From Knufia peltigerae (Eukaryota; Ascomycota; Eurotiomycetes; Chaetothyriales; Trichomeriaceae), in assembly GCA_030247855.1 (NCBI GenBank), contig JAPDRN010000046.1:62001-126000 (forward strand): DNA of 64,000 nucleotides. The letters are read 5' to 3'. The notes under the pieces were generated by a model. It ran no database searches, had not been told where the DNA came from, and was given only the letters and a program-made list of their open reading frames with translations. Below, piece by piece: positions 10,963 to 21,859 of the stretch; within the stretch, counting starts at the first letter, position 1, and every line of letters begins with the position of its first letter. The position numbers were made by a program, and so were the translations under genes.

Positions 10963-11321
10963 TTCGCACGCCATTTCACCATCGTCTTTCTCATCGTCAG
11001 CCTCTTTTCGCATTTGTCAGGTCTAGTGTCGATGCCCAAGGCCCTCACCTCCTGTTCCTGCATCCTCCTAAAACAATAGCGGCACTTTTGTTGACATCTC
11101 TCCGCATTATTCTTGTACTCTGCTCATATGGATCCCCATCCATCCCTGTCTAGAACCACATAACTTCATCCACTTTCACGGAGGCAGTTATCCGTCCCTG
11201 AATGTTGCATTATTAAACACTGACGGCACTCTCTATATCCGGAGAAGCTTATTGCCCCAAGGATGGCTTATGATATTATCGAACCCTTGCACTGACGCCT
11301 TGTTCCTCATTCTTCCCGGCT

Positions 11322-12809
11322 ATGGCGCAATCTCCATATCTCGCCCAACAGCACTCTCCCCAGTCCTCTCCTTCTCAGTCTTTGCGAGCGGCTAGCCCTC
11401 CGGCCACCGTCGAAACAATCGTCTCGTATCTAGTTGCGTCCAAACGGTCATTGGGCAGCATCCACCTTGTTCACCGAGCCACAAACATCCTGACAGAAGC
11501 ACGTGCATCCATTGAATCTACCACTGCCCTCCTCGCAAAGACAACATACCTGCGTCGTTCGTTAGCTTCACAACTCAAGATTCTGCGTGGGGTACAGTAT
11601 GAGCTTGACTCGGCTGCTCAAACCATTCAGCAAGAGTTTCAGACCATAATACAAGAGTTGGACGATACTGGAGCAAGGCTGCTACAATGTATAGATTTCT
11701 TGAAGGAGACATCCATCGAGGAAGCCTTCAAATCCACCACCGAAGCAGAAGGGGTCACAGGTAAGGTCACGTTACACGACTTCGTCGACGACAATGGGGT
11801 GGAACAAATCAAACAGGCCATGAGAGCCGCTATAGATAACGTGCAGAACGATGAGCACGAAATAAATCAATCCATACAAACCCTCGAGGAGGATCTACAA
11901 TCCATCAACGATGTCCTCGTCAATCGCACCAATGATTCAGGGGCTGAGAGTGATCTCAAACAGCCGACCATCTCCGCCACCCTCTCTATTCTCGAACACC
12001 ACGCCAAAGAAATGGCACAGGGTCTGGAAAGTCTAGTCAAGCATTTCGATTTGTGCGTCACTGCCATCAAACACACCGAGGGCTGCGGTGAAGCCGTCGT
12101 CCAGACCATGAACACCAATGCCGAAGACCTTCCTGAAGCCGTCGGTATGGGCATGGAAGAGTTACAGGCGCCGGCACAGCCCATGAACGAAGAAGAACGA
12201 TTGGAGATGCTTCAAGTTCTCGAAAACGACGCAAACGAAGTCGACGAAGTGGTCATGGAGCTCCAGGATCGGCATGCCGAGATGGAAGCTCAACTGGAGA
12301 GGATTGTCCCGTGGCGCGAGCAGCAAGAGAATGTCTATGCAGACGTCACCACCGCGTTTCGCCTCATGGACAAAATCTCAGGTCGGTTATCAGGATACGT
12401 TGCAGAAACAGCACGGCACGCTAGTCGGTGGAACGAAGAGAAGGCCAAGATCGAAGATGGAATAGGCGGAATGGAAGAATTATGCAGCTACTACACCAAC
12501 TTCCTACACGCCTACGACGGCCTGATTGTCGAAGTGGACCGGCGCAGAGCGGCGAAGAAGGCCATGGAACGCGTCGTCGTCCAAGCTCATAGTCAACTCG
12601 ACCAGCTGTACGAGTCTGATCGGCAGTTACGTGTCAAGTTTCGAGAAAATATGGGCGAGTTCTTGCCGGGAGATATCTGGCACGGCGTGAATGACTTGCC
12701 GCCACGGTTCGAGATCAACAGGGTCGACGAAGGGTTTGAAGCCAGTGTACCCGATATACCCAGGCGGACGGTCGAGGAGGCCGCAAGGAGATTTAGTAAA
12801 GGGCGATGA
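11322..12809 (+). CDS. atg17: Autophagy scaffold protein Atg17
   Basis: A single exon encodes 495 residues. The start METIVSYL-like block (VETIVSYLVASKRSLGSIHLVHRATNI) and the later TLHDFVDDNGVEQIKQAMR segment are hallmarks of fungal Atg17. The protein is largely helical with heptad-rich stretches, few Pro residues after residue 30, and a late EINRVDEGFEASVPDI motif near the C-terminus. Atg17 is the crescent-shaped dimeric scaffold that, with Atg29-Atg31 and Atg1-Atg13, organises the phagophore assembly site. It shares a divergent promoter with sconB, and its 3' end converges on rio1. Assignment rests on block similarity because the family is poorly conserved, but the length (about 420-560 in fungi) fits. 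Confidence 0.9.
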   Translation: MAQSPYLAQQHSPQSSPSQSLRAASPPATVETIVSYLVASKRSLGSIHLVHRATNILTEARASIESTTALLAKTTYLRRSLASQLKILRGVQYELDSAAQTIQQEFQTIIQELDDTGARLLQCIDFLKETSIEEAFKSTTEAEGVTGKVTLHDFVDDNGVEQIKQAMRAAIDNVQNDEHEINQSIQTLEEDLQSINDVLVNRTNDSGAESDLKQPTISATLSILEHHAKEMAQGLESLVKHFDLCVTAIKHTEGCGEAVVQTMNTNAEDLPEAVGMGMEELQAPAQPMNEEERLEMLQVLENDANEVDEVVMELQDRHAEMEAQLERIVPWREQQENVYADVTTAFRLMDKISGRLSGYVAETARHASRWNEEKAKIEDGIGGMEELCSYYTNFLHAYDGLIVEVDRRRAAKKAMERVVVQAHSQLDQLYESDRQLRVKFRENMGEFLPGDIWHGVNDLPPRFEINRVDEGFEASVPDIPRRTVEEAARRFSKGR

Positions 12810-13557
12810 GAGATGTATTGGACCACCTATAGTAATTGCGACGACGGAGGTTGAACGGAGGTTGCCTGCCTGTATGTGAGAGGAAAGGAAGAATTAGCGA
12901 AAGTCCATTGCCAGAAACGTAATGAATGTGATTAATCATGATGAGAACAACGGTTGTTACAGTATAATGTGTAATTTGTAAGGTGTAATTGTGTTTTCAG
13001 CGCTCTCTTTGGATATCATGTGGTCCCGATCCAAGGTACTTGGAAAAGGGATCGGTAAGAGACGGGCATGAGAAAGTGACGAGGTTGTTTCGTACGGAGA
13101 ATGTTCCATCCAAAACGACCGTCTGCCAGCCTTCCTCGGCCCGTCTCCCAATTTCATATCAAGTGTGTGATGGGTGTCTTCATGTGTTTTGTTCTCGCCA
13201 ATGAAGTTCCGAAAAGGCTTCGGTTTTCGAGGCTGGGGATTGGTCTTACCTCTCTCAGTTGCTTTCATGATGTGGAGATGGGTGGCGCAAAGAAAACCAC
13301 CACACTACAAAAGCTTGGGTGTCTTCGGTGCTGCTGTGGGCAATCTCGACTCCTTGAGCCACTATCGACGATCTTGGGGGCTGGTATGCGTGACTGAATA
13401 TGTACAATTCGTCGTAGCGTGTTGAATTGTAGGTACCCGACCTCTGATGGTCCGAGTGTTTTGCTTCGTACCCAGGCCAAAAATTTCGGCTGCCCGCGTC
13501 TTGAACCCCGTGGCTCTCTCGAAAAGTAAAGAACAAAAATTGGCCCGGTTGTTTGAA
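12810..13557. other. convergent intergenic region between atg17 and rio1
   Basis: This 0.75 kb of 3' flanks shows only short overlapping frames without coding character. Nothing was recognised beyond a TACGGAG near 13093. Confidence 0.65.
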
Positions 13558-15354
13558 TCAACGTCGTTTCGTGGACTCCTTGACCAATCTCTTCTTGACG
13601 TTCTTCGGCATCTTGGTCGCCCTCTTCTCCCGTTTCTCCTCCTTCACTTTGCGCTTGTGTTCCCTCTTCTCGTCCTTGTCCTGGAACCGTTTTCCTCGTG
13701 GCCGGCCGTTTTCTTCAGACAGACTACCGGACTCGGCATTCGAGTGCTCGCCGTCGTCATCATCAGCATCATCACCATCACCAGACCCGTCTTGAGAATG
13801 CGACTCTACTCTTTGTAGAGGAGCACCAAAATTCTCGTCCTGATCATCATCTGCCGACGACGAAGACGACGACGACGACGCCGATTCTTTCTGCACCTCA
13901 ACCTTGTTCGGCGCGAGCAAATCTTTGTACACCAAGGCATCCCTACCGGCCGTCTTCATCGTCTCCGCATCCTTTTCGGCATCGTACACCTCGTCCAGTG
14001 TTTGAGGGATATATTGTTTCCTAAAGACTTCGTTCTCCACCTCGTCGTCCTCATCATCCTCCTTTCTCTCGGCCATGATACGATCGAGATCCCTCCTCAT
14101 CACTTCCATCTGTACGTCATCCTCGCTCTTCGTGTGGTTCGTGATGAACTCGTAGACTTTTCTGTCATTCAGCACGCTCACGCCCTGTCTTCTGAAAAAG
14201 TCGTTGACATTCTTGATGTCCATTCTCAAAAAGTCCAGACTCCTGGGATGATCACCCTCGACGCTCTGACTCACGTCAATCACCCACGGTTTGCCCTCGT
14301 GGTACAACATGTTGTACTCGCTCAGGTCGGCATGCACTAGCTTGCACACCTGCAACATGATTCTCATGTAGCCGAGTACATCGAGATAAACGTCGCGCCA
14401 CCGGGCCACGGGATTCTCATCCTCGAATTCGACGTCTTTTAGTCTCGGCGCAGCTTTGCCTTTGGAGTCCCCAACGAAGCTCATCCCCAGAACGTGTCTG
14501 CGTAGGTACAACGGCTCGGGGCACGGGATCCCCGCGGCGTGGATCCGTTTGAGGTTCCGCATTTCTTTCTCGGCCCAGAGTTTGACCATGGCGCGGTTGT
14601 CGCTCTTGTTGAAACCCTTTCGGAATCGGAATTCACCGGTCACATACTTTTCACGATCCTTGAAGACGAGAATACTGGTTTTGTAGACTTTGATCGCCAC
14701 GTGCGTGTCTGGCTGGGAGTCTGGGTCGTCCGAGGCAGCGACGGCATGGTACACGTTCGCTTCTTTACCCGTAGAGATGGTGCCGTTGATCTCAGAGACG
14801 ATACCCGAGTTGATCATCTGGAACAAGATTCGCCGTGTCTTGGGATCCAGGACCTGTTCGGACGTGGCCCGGTCAGATTTGTCTTTGCCCTTGGATGGGC
14901 CTGTCGGCAGCGATTCCGGACCTTCGATCTTGAGCTTTTTCATGCCGTACCCGAGTTCGCCCATGTCGGGTCGGGACGACTTTTGAGGGTTCGTCTTGGG
15001 GTATTGCCATGACGGTACGCTCGGGTTGGCGATGGCGTCGTCGAGGCGTCTTTGACGATTATATGATTTGGTGAGATCTGAAGGGTTCGCAGAGGCGAGA
15101 TCATCCGGGTCAGCGAGTCTGTCGTCGTCGTCTAGGTCGGCATCGTCGTAGTATTCTTCTTCCTCCTCATCCTCGTCATCTTCTTGAATGAATCGACCCA
15201 GTGCTAGTCTCCGCTGATGCCCCGTGCCATTATTACTGTCCACTACATATCCTTGGTTCGGTACGTATGTGTGGGTTGGCACTTGTGCGTCCGCTACTCC
15301 TCGCTTCTGGTCGTCTATGAGAACGCCGTCAGATGGAGGGTTGGATCCCGCCAT
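13558..15354 (-). CDS. rio1: Serine/threonine protein kinase RIO1
   Basis: A single exon encodes about 598 residues from MAGSNPP (ATG at 15354); 41 more in-frame codons precede it but look like leader. The RIO P-loop STGKEANVYHAV lies at about residues 194-205, the ATP-binding Lys is in VAIKVYK near 222, the catalytic loop is HADLSEYN at about 341-348, and the metal-binding IDVSQ lies at about 359-363 followed by SVEGDHP. HADLSEYN with IDVSQSVE separates RIO1 and RIO3 from RIO2, and the C-terminal tail plus SLDFLRMDIKNVN fit RIO1. RIO1 acts in the cytoplasm in late maturation of the 40S ribosomal subunit. Acidic runs occur at residues 58-80 and in the C-terminal tail, which ends in Lys/Arg-rich sequence, a possible nuclear localisation signal. 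Confidence 0.95.
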   Translation of the reverse strand: MAGSNPPSDGVLIDDQKRGVADAQVPTHTYVPNQGYVVDSNNGTGHQRRLALGRFIQEDDEDEEEEEYYDDADLDDDDRLADPDDLASANPSDLTKSYNRQRRLDDAIANPSVPSWQYPKTNPQKSSRPDMGELGYGMKKLKIEGPESLPTGPSKGKDKSDRATSEQVLDPKTRRILFQMINSGIVSEINGTISTGKEANVYHAVAASDDPDSQPDTHVAIKVYKTSILVFKDREKYVTGEFRFRKGFNKSDNRAMVKLWAEKEMRNLKRIHAAGIPCPEPLYLRRHVLGMSFVGDSKGKAAPRLKDVEFEDENPVARWRDVYLDVLGYMRIMLQVCKLVHADLSEYNMLYHEGKPWVIDVSQSVEGDHPRSLDFLRMDIKNVNDFFRRQGVSVLNDRKVYEFITNHTKSEDDVQMEVMRRDLDRIMAERKEDDEDDEVENEVFRKQYIPQTLDEVYDAEKDAETMKTAGRDALVYKDLLAPNKVEVQKESASSSSSSSSADDDQDENFGAPLQRVESHSQDGSGDGDDADDDDGEHSNAESGSLSEENGRPRGKRFQDKDEKREHKRKVKEEKREKRATKMPKNVKKRLVKESTKRR

Positions 15355-15936
15355 GGTTTTGTAAACGAAAATGCGGTAGCTTTGAAGTTGAAAGTCTTCG
15401 ATATTGCCTTGTACTTTGTCTTTTCGCCACGAGAAATTATTCACACAGTTGTGAAAAATGCCGTCATTTGATGTCATTCTGATGCCAAGATATTGACGAG
15501 GCTGACGAGGCTGAGACTCGTGGTTGAAATAAGGCTTAGTCAGCGGTTGGCTTCTCGTATCCTCTCCACCAGAACTTCATCGTCAAATTCTTACGAGGGT
15601 CCAGGCAATAGTTCGTTGTCCTGATGATTACCACCTTGAGTGCACTGAGCTTGTCGTCATGGCATGCAGGAATCGCGGTTATGTTGCAGATACGGAATAC
15701 CCGTCCCACCGTGGGACACCTACTTCCTGTCACAGGCTTTCTAATCTGGGTGGCTGTGATGGCCTTATCACCGTGTTGTACCTCCGTATCGCGTAGTCGT
15801 ACTCCGTATTATGGGACCTGTCCTCTCGTCCCATACACTGTATAATAAAAGACCCAGCTTAGGCCTCAGCCTTGCCAGCTTCCGTTCCCTCCAAACCCCA
15901 TTCACATCGTCTACCGCACATGATCTGTTAGTGACA
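15355..15936. other. divergent promoter between rio1 and the alpha/beta hydrolase
   Basis: This 0.58 kb contains one TACTCCGTA at 15800-15808 next to a second CTCCGTA at 15782. No separate gene was seen. The frame of the downstream hydrolase is open back to 15811. Confidence 0.65.
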
Positions 15937-16779
15937 ATGCCTCATCTCGACGTGCCCGGAGCACAGCTCTACTACGAAACCATCGGTTCCGGCCCATTAC
16001 TGCTATTGATATCCGGCGCCAACGGTTCGGGCGATCTATGGCGCATACTCGCCGAACAGCTCAAGTCACACTTCACCGTGGCCATCTACGACCGGCGCGG
16101 GTTCTCGCGGAGTCAGCTCGTCGGCGCCCAAGACTACGAGCACCGCATCGAGACCGACGCCGACGACGCCAGTCTCTTAATCAAGCATCTCTCCCCTGAC
16201 GACGACAACACACGAGCCACGGTCGTCGGCAACAGTTCCGGCGCCATCGTGTCACTGGAGCTCCTGTGCCGACATCCGGAGTGCATCCGCGTGGTGGTGG
16301 CGCACGAGCCGCCCGCCATGCGACTTGTCCCGGACTGCGACGAGCTTTGGGCGATGCAGAACGACATCTACAAGACCTACCGGAAATCAGGCATCGCCCC
16401 GGCGCTGGACATGTTCGCCGACATGATCAAGGCCGGCAAGGAGAGACAGGGTCTCGTGCGCGGCTTTGCCTCGACAGATCCTTACGTGAAGCTCAACACG
16501 ATTTACTGGTTTGAGCGCGAGCTGTTGGACTACCCGTATCGCCAGTTCGACGTCGAGGTGCTGAAGAAGCAAAAGGACCGTCTTCTCCTGGCCAACGGCG
16601 CCGATTCGAACAAGGAAGCCCTGCAGTTCCGGGCTAACGTAGCCCTGGGCGAGAAGTTGGGATTGGACGTCAAGCTCCTCCCTGCGATGCATATCGGTTT
16701 CGCAACGCATCCCAAAGGTTGGGCACAAGGACTGTTGGATATCCTCAAGGAAAAGAATGACTTTTATGCCAAAGTATGA
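15937..16779 (+). CDS. alpha/beta hydrolase (fold-1 family)
   Basis: A single exon encodes 280 residues from MPHLDVPG; an upstream in-frame start at 15811 would add a Ser-rich leader, and the 15937 ATG fits the family start better. The LLLISGANGSGDLW block is the oxyanion-hole region. YDRRGFSRS follows, as in many alpha/beta hydrolases. The nucleophile elbow GNSSGA (GxSxG) lies near residue 100, and the likely catalytic His is in MHIGF near residue 251. It is probably cytosolic, since there is no signal peptide from the chosen start. Relatives include esterases, epoxide hydrolases and haloperoxidase-like enzymes, so the substrate is open. It is not obviously linked in function to rio1 (-), its divergent neighbour. 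Confidence 0.85.
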   Translation: MPHLDVPGAQLYYETIGSGPLLLLISGANGSGDLWRILAEQLKSHFTVAIYDRRGFSRSQLVGAQDYEHRIETDADDASLLIKHLSPDDDNTRATVVGNSSGAIVSLELLCRHPECIRVVVAHEPPAMRLVPDCDELWAMQNDIYKTYRKSGIAPALDMFADMIKAGKERQGLVRGFASTDPYVKLNTIYWFERELLDYPYRQFDVEVLKKQKDRLLLANGADSNKEALQFRANVALGEKLGLDVKLLPAMHIGFATHPKGWAQGLLDILKEKNDFYAKV

Positions 16780-17149
16780 AAGGGTGGTCTAGAAGAATCT
16801 TCCTCATGGAATTCCGCGTAGGTGGTACTGCGGGAGTGGAAGGTGGTCTCTGAATGAGTATGCCTAAGTAGAGGTACATTTCAAGCCTCACCAACGTTCA
16901 AAGAGTGAGTCTTCGGGCAAAACTGCATTGACGCGTCACGGGTAATGCCGGTGATGAGATGAAGCCCACCCCGATCCATCTGACCCGATTTCCGGAAGCT
17001 GTAAGCCGAACTCGTTGGGGACTTCCTTCGCCAGCGTGGTCTTGTATGTACCTCAACATTCATGGGCCGAAGAAGATGTTGCTCCTGTCGCAGGGAGCAC
17101 GAGGATCCCCTGACTCGTCTTTGTGCGCTGTCGTTGTCGAGATGCATCG

Positions 17150-17345
17150 CATTGCGCACACCCACCTTTGCATTACGCACAAGGCTATACTTTGCGAAAG
17201 GCACACGATTGAGCAACTAATAATTTAGTCACTATTACTGTCCTTGTTAGTGTCTCGGTGCTCGTCATTCTCGATATTCATAAGAATGTCTCTTGACTTA
17301 TTTGGGTCTTGCCGGTTGCCGTTTAACCTATACTTAGGTATTGAT
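17150..17345 (+). repeat. diverged dispersed repeat, copy A
   Basis: It shares ordered blocks with 20420-20665: ACGCACAAGGCTATACT, AAAGGCACAC, TACTGTCCTT, TCTCGGTGCTC, then AATGTCTCTTGACTT. Differences are mostly transitions, and copy A is the more AT-rich. It lacks a roughly 50-base stretch present in copy B. No coding potential was seen; it is probably a remnant of a mobile element or a duplicated non-coding gene. Confidence 0.75.
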
Positions 17346-19704
17346 GCTAAGGAATGACGCGACAGATTCGGGGGGTTACTTCAGCGATATTTCCCTGGTG
17401 GGTAGTCTTGTGCGTAATACCTGTCGCCCGAGTGCGGTGTCTTACTCGGAGCACTTGGTCACTTCTACGGACTTTTCTCGTGAAGCTCCAAGTACGGTAG
17501 GCAGAATGAGTCCTGTTAGCTTGGGACCCTTATTACCCTGGATTGACCCGAGTGGACGAGAACAAGAAGAAACGATCACGCGAACACAAAGCGGAGCAGT
17601 AAAAAAAGGCGGAGGATGAAGAGACGATGCCGAAATAGGGATCCGAAGTCACCCTCACCGAGATTTTGGTGGGGAGGTACATTGGGGGGGGAGGCTCAGA
17701 AGGTGCGTGTGAACCAGCCAGAGATCAGTAAAATACAATCCTAGGCCACTTATGGAGTAGGATCTGGTAGACAGCTGTACTCACTGTCCAGTCGGGATTC
17801 GACATGAAGAAAAAAGACCAACATGGAGTCTTCTGTATGGATATCTGCAGGGCAAATTTGCAGGCGAAGTGGATCGTCAGGCACAAACAACCACGCAGCG
17901 GGAACGTTCCAGATCGATTCTACGTACTCGTCGACGGGCCAATTTCAAGCTAGACTATAGAGTATACTTGGTCACGCGCTGTGTAGAAACGAACCGAGAC
18001 GGAACCAGGCAATTTAAATGCACACAAGGTGTATGGACACCTTTTACTCCCTATAGGTACTGTATATTCGCACCCCTACTTCAGTCCCCTGCTGGACTTC
18101 TCTCCTTCTCGCCTTTGAGAGCAAAAACACACCTACCCACCAGCGGGCACTGTCTCCGATGTGACCAGTCTTTTTTATTCTCTCCTCTTTGCCAGGTTCT
18201 ATTTCTATCTTATTCCATCGGTGTGCTCACAGATGGAGTAAGGTAGTAGTGAGTGATCCGTACGGAGTACTTTACAATAACAATGCGCTGGCACCCTTAT
18301 CGTTGGCCGACCGCCTCTTCGTTTTTCCCTTTTCTTTTCACCGGCAATTCCCACCACAAATGCAGCATTCCTCTTTCTCTCACATACATACCACCCGATA
18401 CTCGATACGTCCACCACACCATCCCTAGGTATTTTCCACCTCTGAAAAGTAATGGCCTCCCTACGAATGGTCTAGACCTTGGCAAAGAAGAAAGCCAGTA
18501 CTCGTAGAATCCGAACCTCCCTACCCAAGACTAGCCAACATCACGCGCCCTGTACAGTACATCCTATCACGAACAAACCGACACCTGGCACACTCTGGTC
18601 CGTCGCCAGTACAGTAGCAACCAGAAATGGTGGTCTCCTGAGCAAGGGTTCTACTTGGGTACGGAGTAGCCAAATGGCATCATACAACTGGCGGCCCCCC
18701 TTCCTCGATCCAGGAACGAGGGTCTCCTAGCTCACTAGGCTCAATCAAATGCTCCCACCGCCACGTTGGGCATCTCACGGCTGATCCCCTGTCAATCACC
18801 TCGAGCCTAACTGCACAGTATCCTGGTTCCCCGACCACTTGGAAAGGCCCATCTCCCACAAAAAATGATCCGACACCCTCTTTTTGTCTCCTACGACCGG
18901 TGAAACCCTGGGCTGACGGACGGATCGATCCTCTTTCGGTGTGTGCCAGGCGTCTGTCTGGGAGGGCCAAACCTGGGACTTGGACATTTCCGAACATTTC
19001 TTGTCCTTGCTATTCGCACAAGCCTCAACAAGAATTCCCTCCCTGTCCCGGCCCTTGCCCAAGGAGTTCGGACCATGTGCCAATTTTCCTGCTGGGTGCC
19101 TACGAATACTCCGCAAGTATATATCGTCACGGCCCTTTTCAGCCTGCTTTGAAAGCCACACCAACCCACCCCTTTTGCCAGGACCTTTTCTTTCTCTTCT
19201 TTTTCTCTTCTTATTTTTTTCTCACTGCCGGTAATGCGCAGTTCACCACTCTTTCGAAGTCGGGACGAAAATGGTCATGCGCATCGACCCAAGCAGCCAC
19301 CATGATGTTGCGCAACCATGTCCCGACGGAACTTGAGCGGCACCGTGGCGCACATGACCCTCCTACCTTACGCTTTCTCACTGCTTCCTCTCAAAAAAGG
19401 GGTGGCTCGCCGCGCAGTCTTCTCTCTCATCACTCTTCATTTCTATCTCGTCGTCGCGCATCGACATGAACCTGGCACTAGATGATTTTGTTCTCTTGTC
19501 ACCGGTCATGCGCATCACCGAACGAGGCTGAACCGCACACCTACCCGCGCGCCGCGCCGCACCGGACCGGACGGGCCTATTCTTGTTACGGACAGCCCCC
19601 CAAGGCCCTGAAGGAGCCTTGACTGCACCATGCCGCCCACCAACAATCAATGTTTTCCTCGCAGAGACGTGTATTCGTTGAGGGTTCAAATAAAACACAA
19701 GTCT

Positions 19705-19890
19705 TCAACAACATCTTTTTGATCTCGGTGTCGTTGACGGCTTATAAAATGCGTACCCAACACCCACTCCTGATCGGCTGACCTTGGCCCGGATCATCGT
19801 GAGAGTGGCCCCCAATACCAGTGCCTCTTCTCTAGCGAGCTCGATCTTATCGATATCGATTATCGGATCCACCGTCGTCGTGGATATCAT
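19705..19890 (-). CDS. possible small protein, about 61 residues, unrecognised
   Basis: The frame opens with ATG at 19890 and reads MISTTTVDPIIDIDKIELAR at its start. Composition looks protein-like (helical Glu/Leu/Arg stretch), but the frame is short and has no family match I know. It starts two bases from a 24-bp inverted repeat (19892-19915). It could equally be chance. Confidence 0.15.
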   Translation of the reverse strand: MISTTTVDPIIDIDKIELAREEALVLGATLTMIRAKVSRSGVGVGYAFYKPSTTPRSKRCC

Positions 19891-19891
19891 T

Positions 19892-19915
19892 TTACTCTGT
19901 ACTCGTACAGAGTAA
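19892..19915. repeat. 24-bp inverted repeat with 11-bp perfect arms
   Basis: The arms TTACTCTGTAC and GTACAGAGTAA are exact reverse complements around a 2-base centre. It lies in the gene desert, immediately upstream of the small minus-strand frame. Confidence 0.85.
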
Positions 19916-20419
19916 CAACAATCTCTTCGACCACGCTGGCATAGGCGGACATACCTACCAAGTCACATCATGATGGGTCGCCGTTGACGGATTACCTCAT
20001 GCACCTCAACAAACTACATGTGTGGCGTCGCTGTTTGAATCAACGGGCATTGACCAAATAACCTTGTCCGACCACCGACGGAGTACCTCCGGAAACAAGA
20101 CATCAGGTCGCCGCCGTCTTGTTTCGACGGATCTTCAAAAAGGTCGTCTATCCAACAAGACTTGAAGTCGACGAGAGTTCCGTTTCGACGTGATCACTCA
20201 AGAAAAAAAGGTCGTCGATAGTACAAAGTGACACCGTACCATTTGCATACGAGCACCATGTTCACTCGCTCGCCATTGTACTCTTGACGGTACCGACCGG
20301 AATGTCCAGCAAGGCTCGGACCACCCGTGTATGCCAGAGGTGGTCAAATTGTATATCCTTTACACTTTTTTCTCATTGCCGCATGAGGCAACACGTCAAC
20401 AAAACAAAGGCGACAGGTA

Positions 20420-20665
20420 CACGCACCCCGCCTCTGCATCACGCACAAGGCTATACTCATCACTAGAGTTTCCCCCCTGCAAAAGTCATTCGCAACAGGG
20501 ACAAGGGACCTTTTGCAAAAGGCACACAACTGAGAGACTGATAATTTGGTCGTTACTACTGTCCTTATTGGTCTCTCGGTGCTCTCCATCCTCCCCTGTC
20601 TTTGACAATGTCTCTTGACTTGTTTGTCTTTTGTCGGTCACCATTCAACTCACATTTGATACCGA
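20420..20665 (+). repeat. diverged dispersed repeat, copy B
   Basis: This is the partner of 17150-17345 in the same orientation, with an extra segment of about 50 bases after GGCTATACT (roughly 20457-20505). The shared blocks are in the same order. The 3.3 kb spacing places both copies in the same desert. Confidence 0.75.
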
Positions 20666-21859
20666 AGAATTACAATTGGGAGGGGGGAAGGGAGGTGGCC
20701 CCAATACCTATCGTCAATACAAAACCACAAAATCACAACGAGAAATGCTCTACCGTCCTAGGGCTCCAAATATATCAAAAGACCAACTCCCTCATTTGGT
20801 TCGTCGCAACATCAACCTCTCTAGACATGTTACATGTTACTTCGTCGCGCTTGACTTGGACCAGATGGCTACTGGGCGACATCGAACCGGAACCTGAATG
20901 AGAACAAGAAAAGGAACTTGAGATCAAAATGTTGAATGGCAATTCTATGGCTCATCAAGAATAAAGAGAGAAAGAGTAGTTGTCGAGACCAAGGGGTACT
21001 ACGCACAACCACATCCCAAAGGCTAACCTCAACAACCCTCCTTCACAAGCAAGGCCGCAAAGATTTCCACCCACTGCCCATCGGTCAAGAAGAGACATAC
21101 CACCATCATCCCATCAACTCGGTCATGTATCAATTCGTCCAATCAATTTCCTCATGTCCGCAATTTGCATCATGCGAAGTTGCCAGGCCATAATGCCAGT
21201 GCGGCCTTCTGCACAAGCCACCATGCAACCAGAGCAACGAATTCGGAGGAGAGAGAAGACCGTCACCAGAATAACTCCAAAAATTCTGAAAAGGCTGAAA
21301 AAACTTGATCGCTGACGTCGGAACTTGGGGACACATCATCAAATCGTTCCTGTCCGAAAAAGCAATTAAAAGAAGAAGTCCGCTACCCTCCAAAAACTTT
21401 TTATGTACGGCCCAACAACATCATCATTATGATTGATCGCTGGTACCGTTCTAAACCCTGTCCTCGGAATCTGATTCTTTCAGATTCCTGCCGTCGACGT
21501 TTTTGGCCGATCTGTGACTGAAAATCAAGAACTGCATCTATTAACAATGTAGAAATAATATCATGCCAGGACGCCGCTGGGAGAGAAAGAGATTGCCGTC
21601 GAATCCTGACAATGCTGGAAGATATAAGGTAAAAAACGATTGTCTGGGCGCTAAAAGAACATCAGACAAAATCACAAATTTGTGCACGCTTGAATTCGAG
21701 CTGCATGCCCGCTCCATGCGAATTCGAGTGCCCGCAAAGAACCGTCTCCTGGAGTGGTGGAGAGCTCGTCGAGAACTGTTTACATATGGGGCGACATTGC
21801 TCCACAGAACGGTATGCAAGCAAGATGGTGGAAAGCTCTGAAGCTAACGAAAGCCACTA

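Larger units (their letters stand above)
10553..11321. other. divergent promoter between sconB and atg17
   Basis: This 0.77 kb lies between two start codons. It contains TCACGTG at 10852-10858 and ATGGCATCAT at 10953-10962, both listed separately. No ORF is supported. Confidence 0.75.
16780..21859. other. gene desert, about 5.1 kb, left of the PP1 regulator
   Basis: No frame here has recognisable domains or convincing length. It holds a diverged dispersed repeat pair (about 17150-17345 and 20420-20665), two exact TACGGAGTA motifs (18261 and 18660), a pyrimidine-rich stretch with a long CT tract near 19180-19225, a 24-bp inverted repeat at 19892-19915, and imperfect tandem units at about 20095-20225. 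A 62-codon frame at 19705-19890 (-) is the only small ORF I would keep as a candidate. Confidence 0.6.

Noticed and set aside
18900..19469. 189-codon plus-strand frame
   Set aside because: Passes through CT-rich sequence, Ser/Pro/Arg-rich without domain; likely chance.
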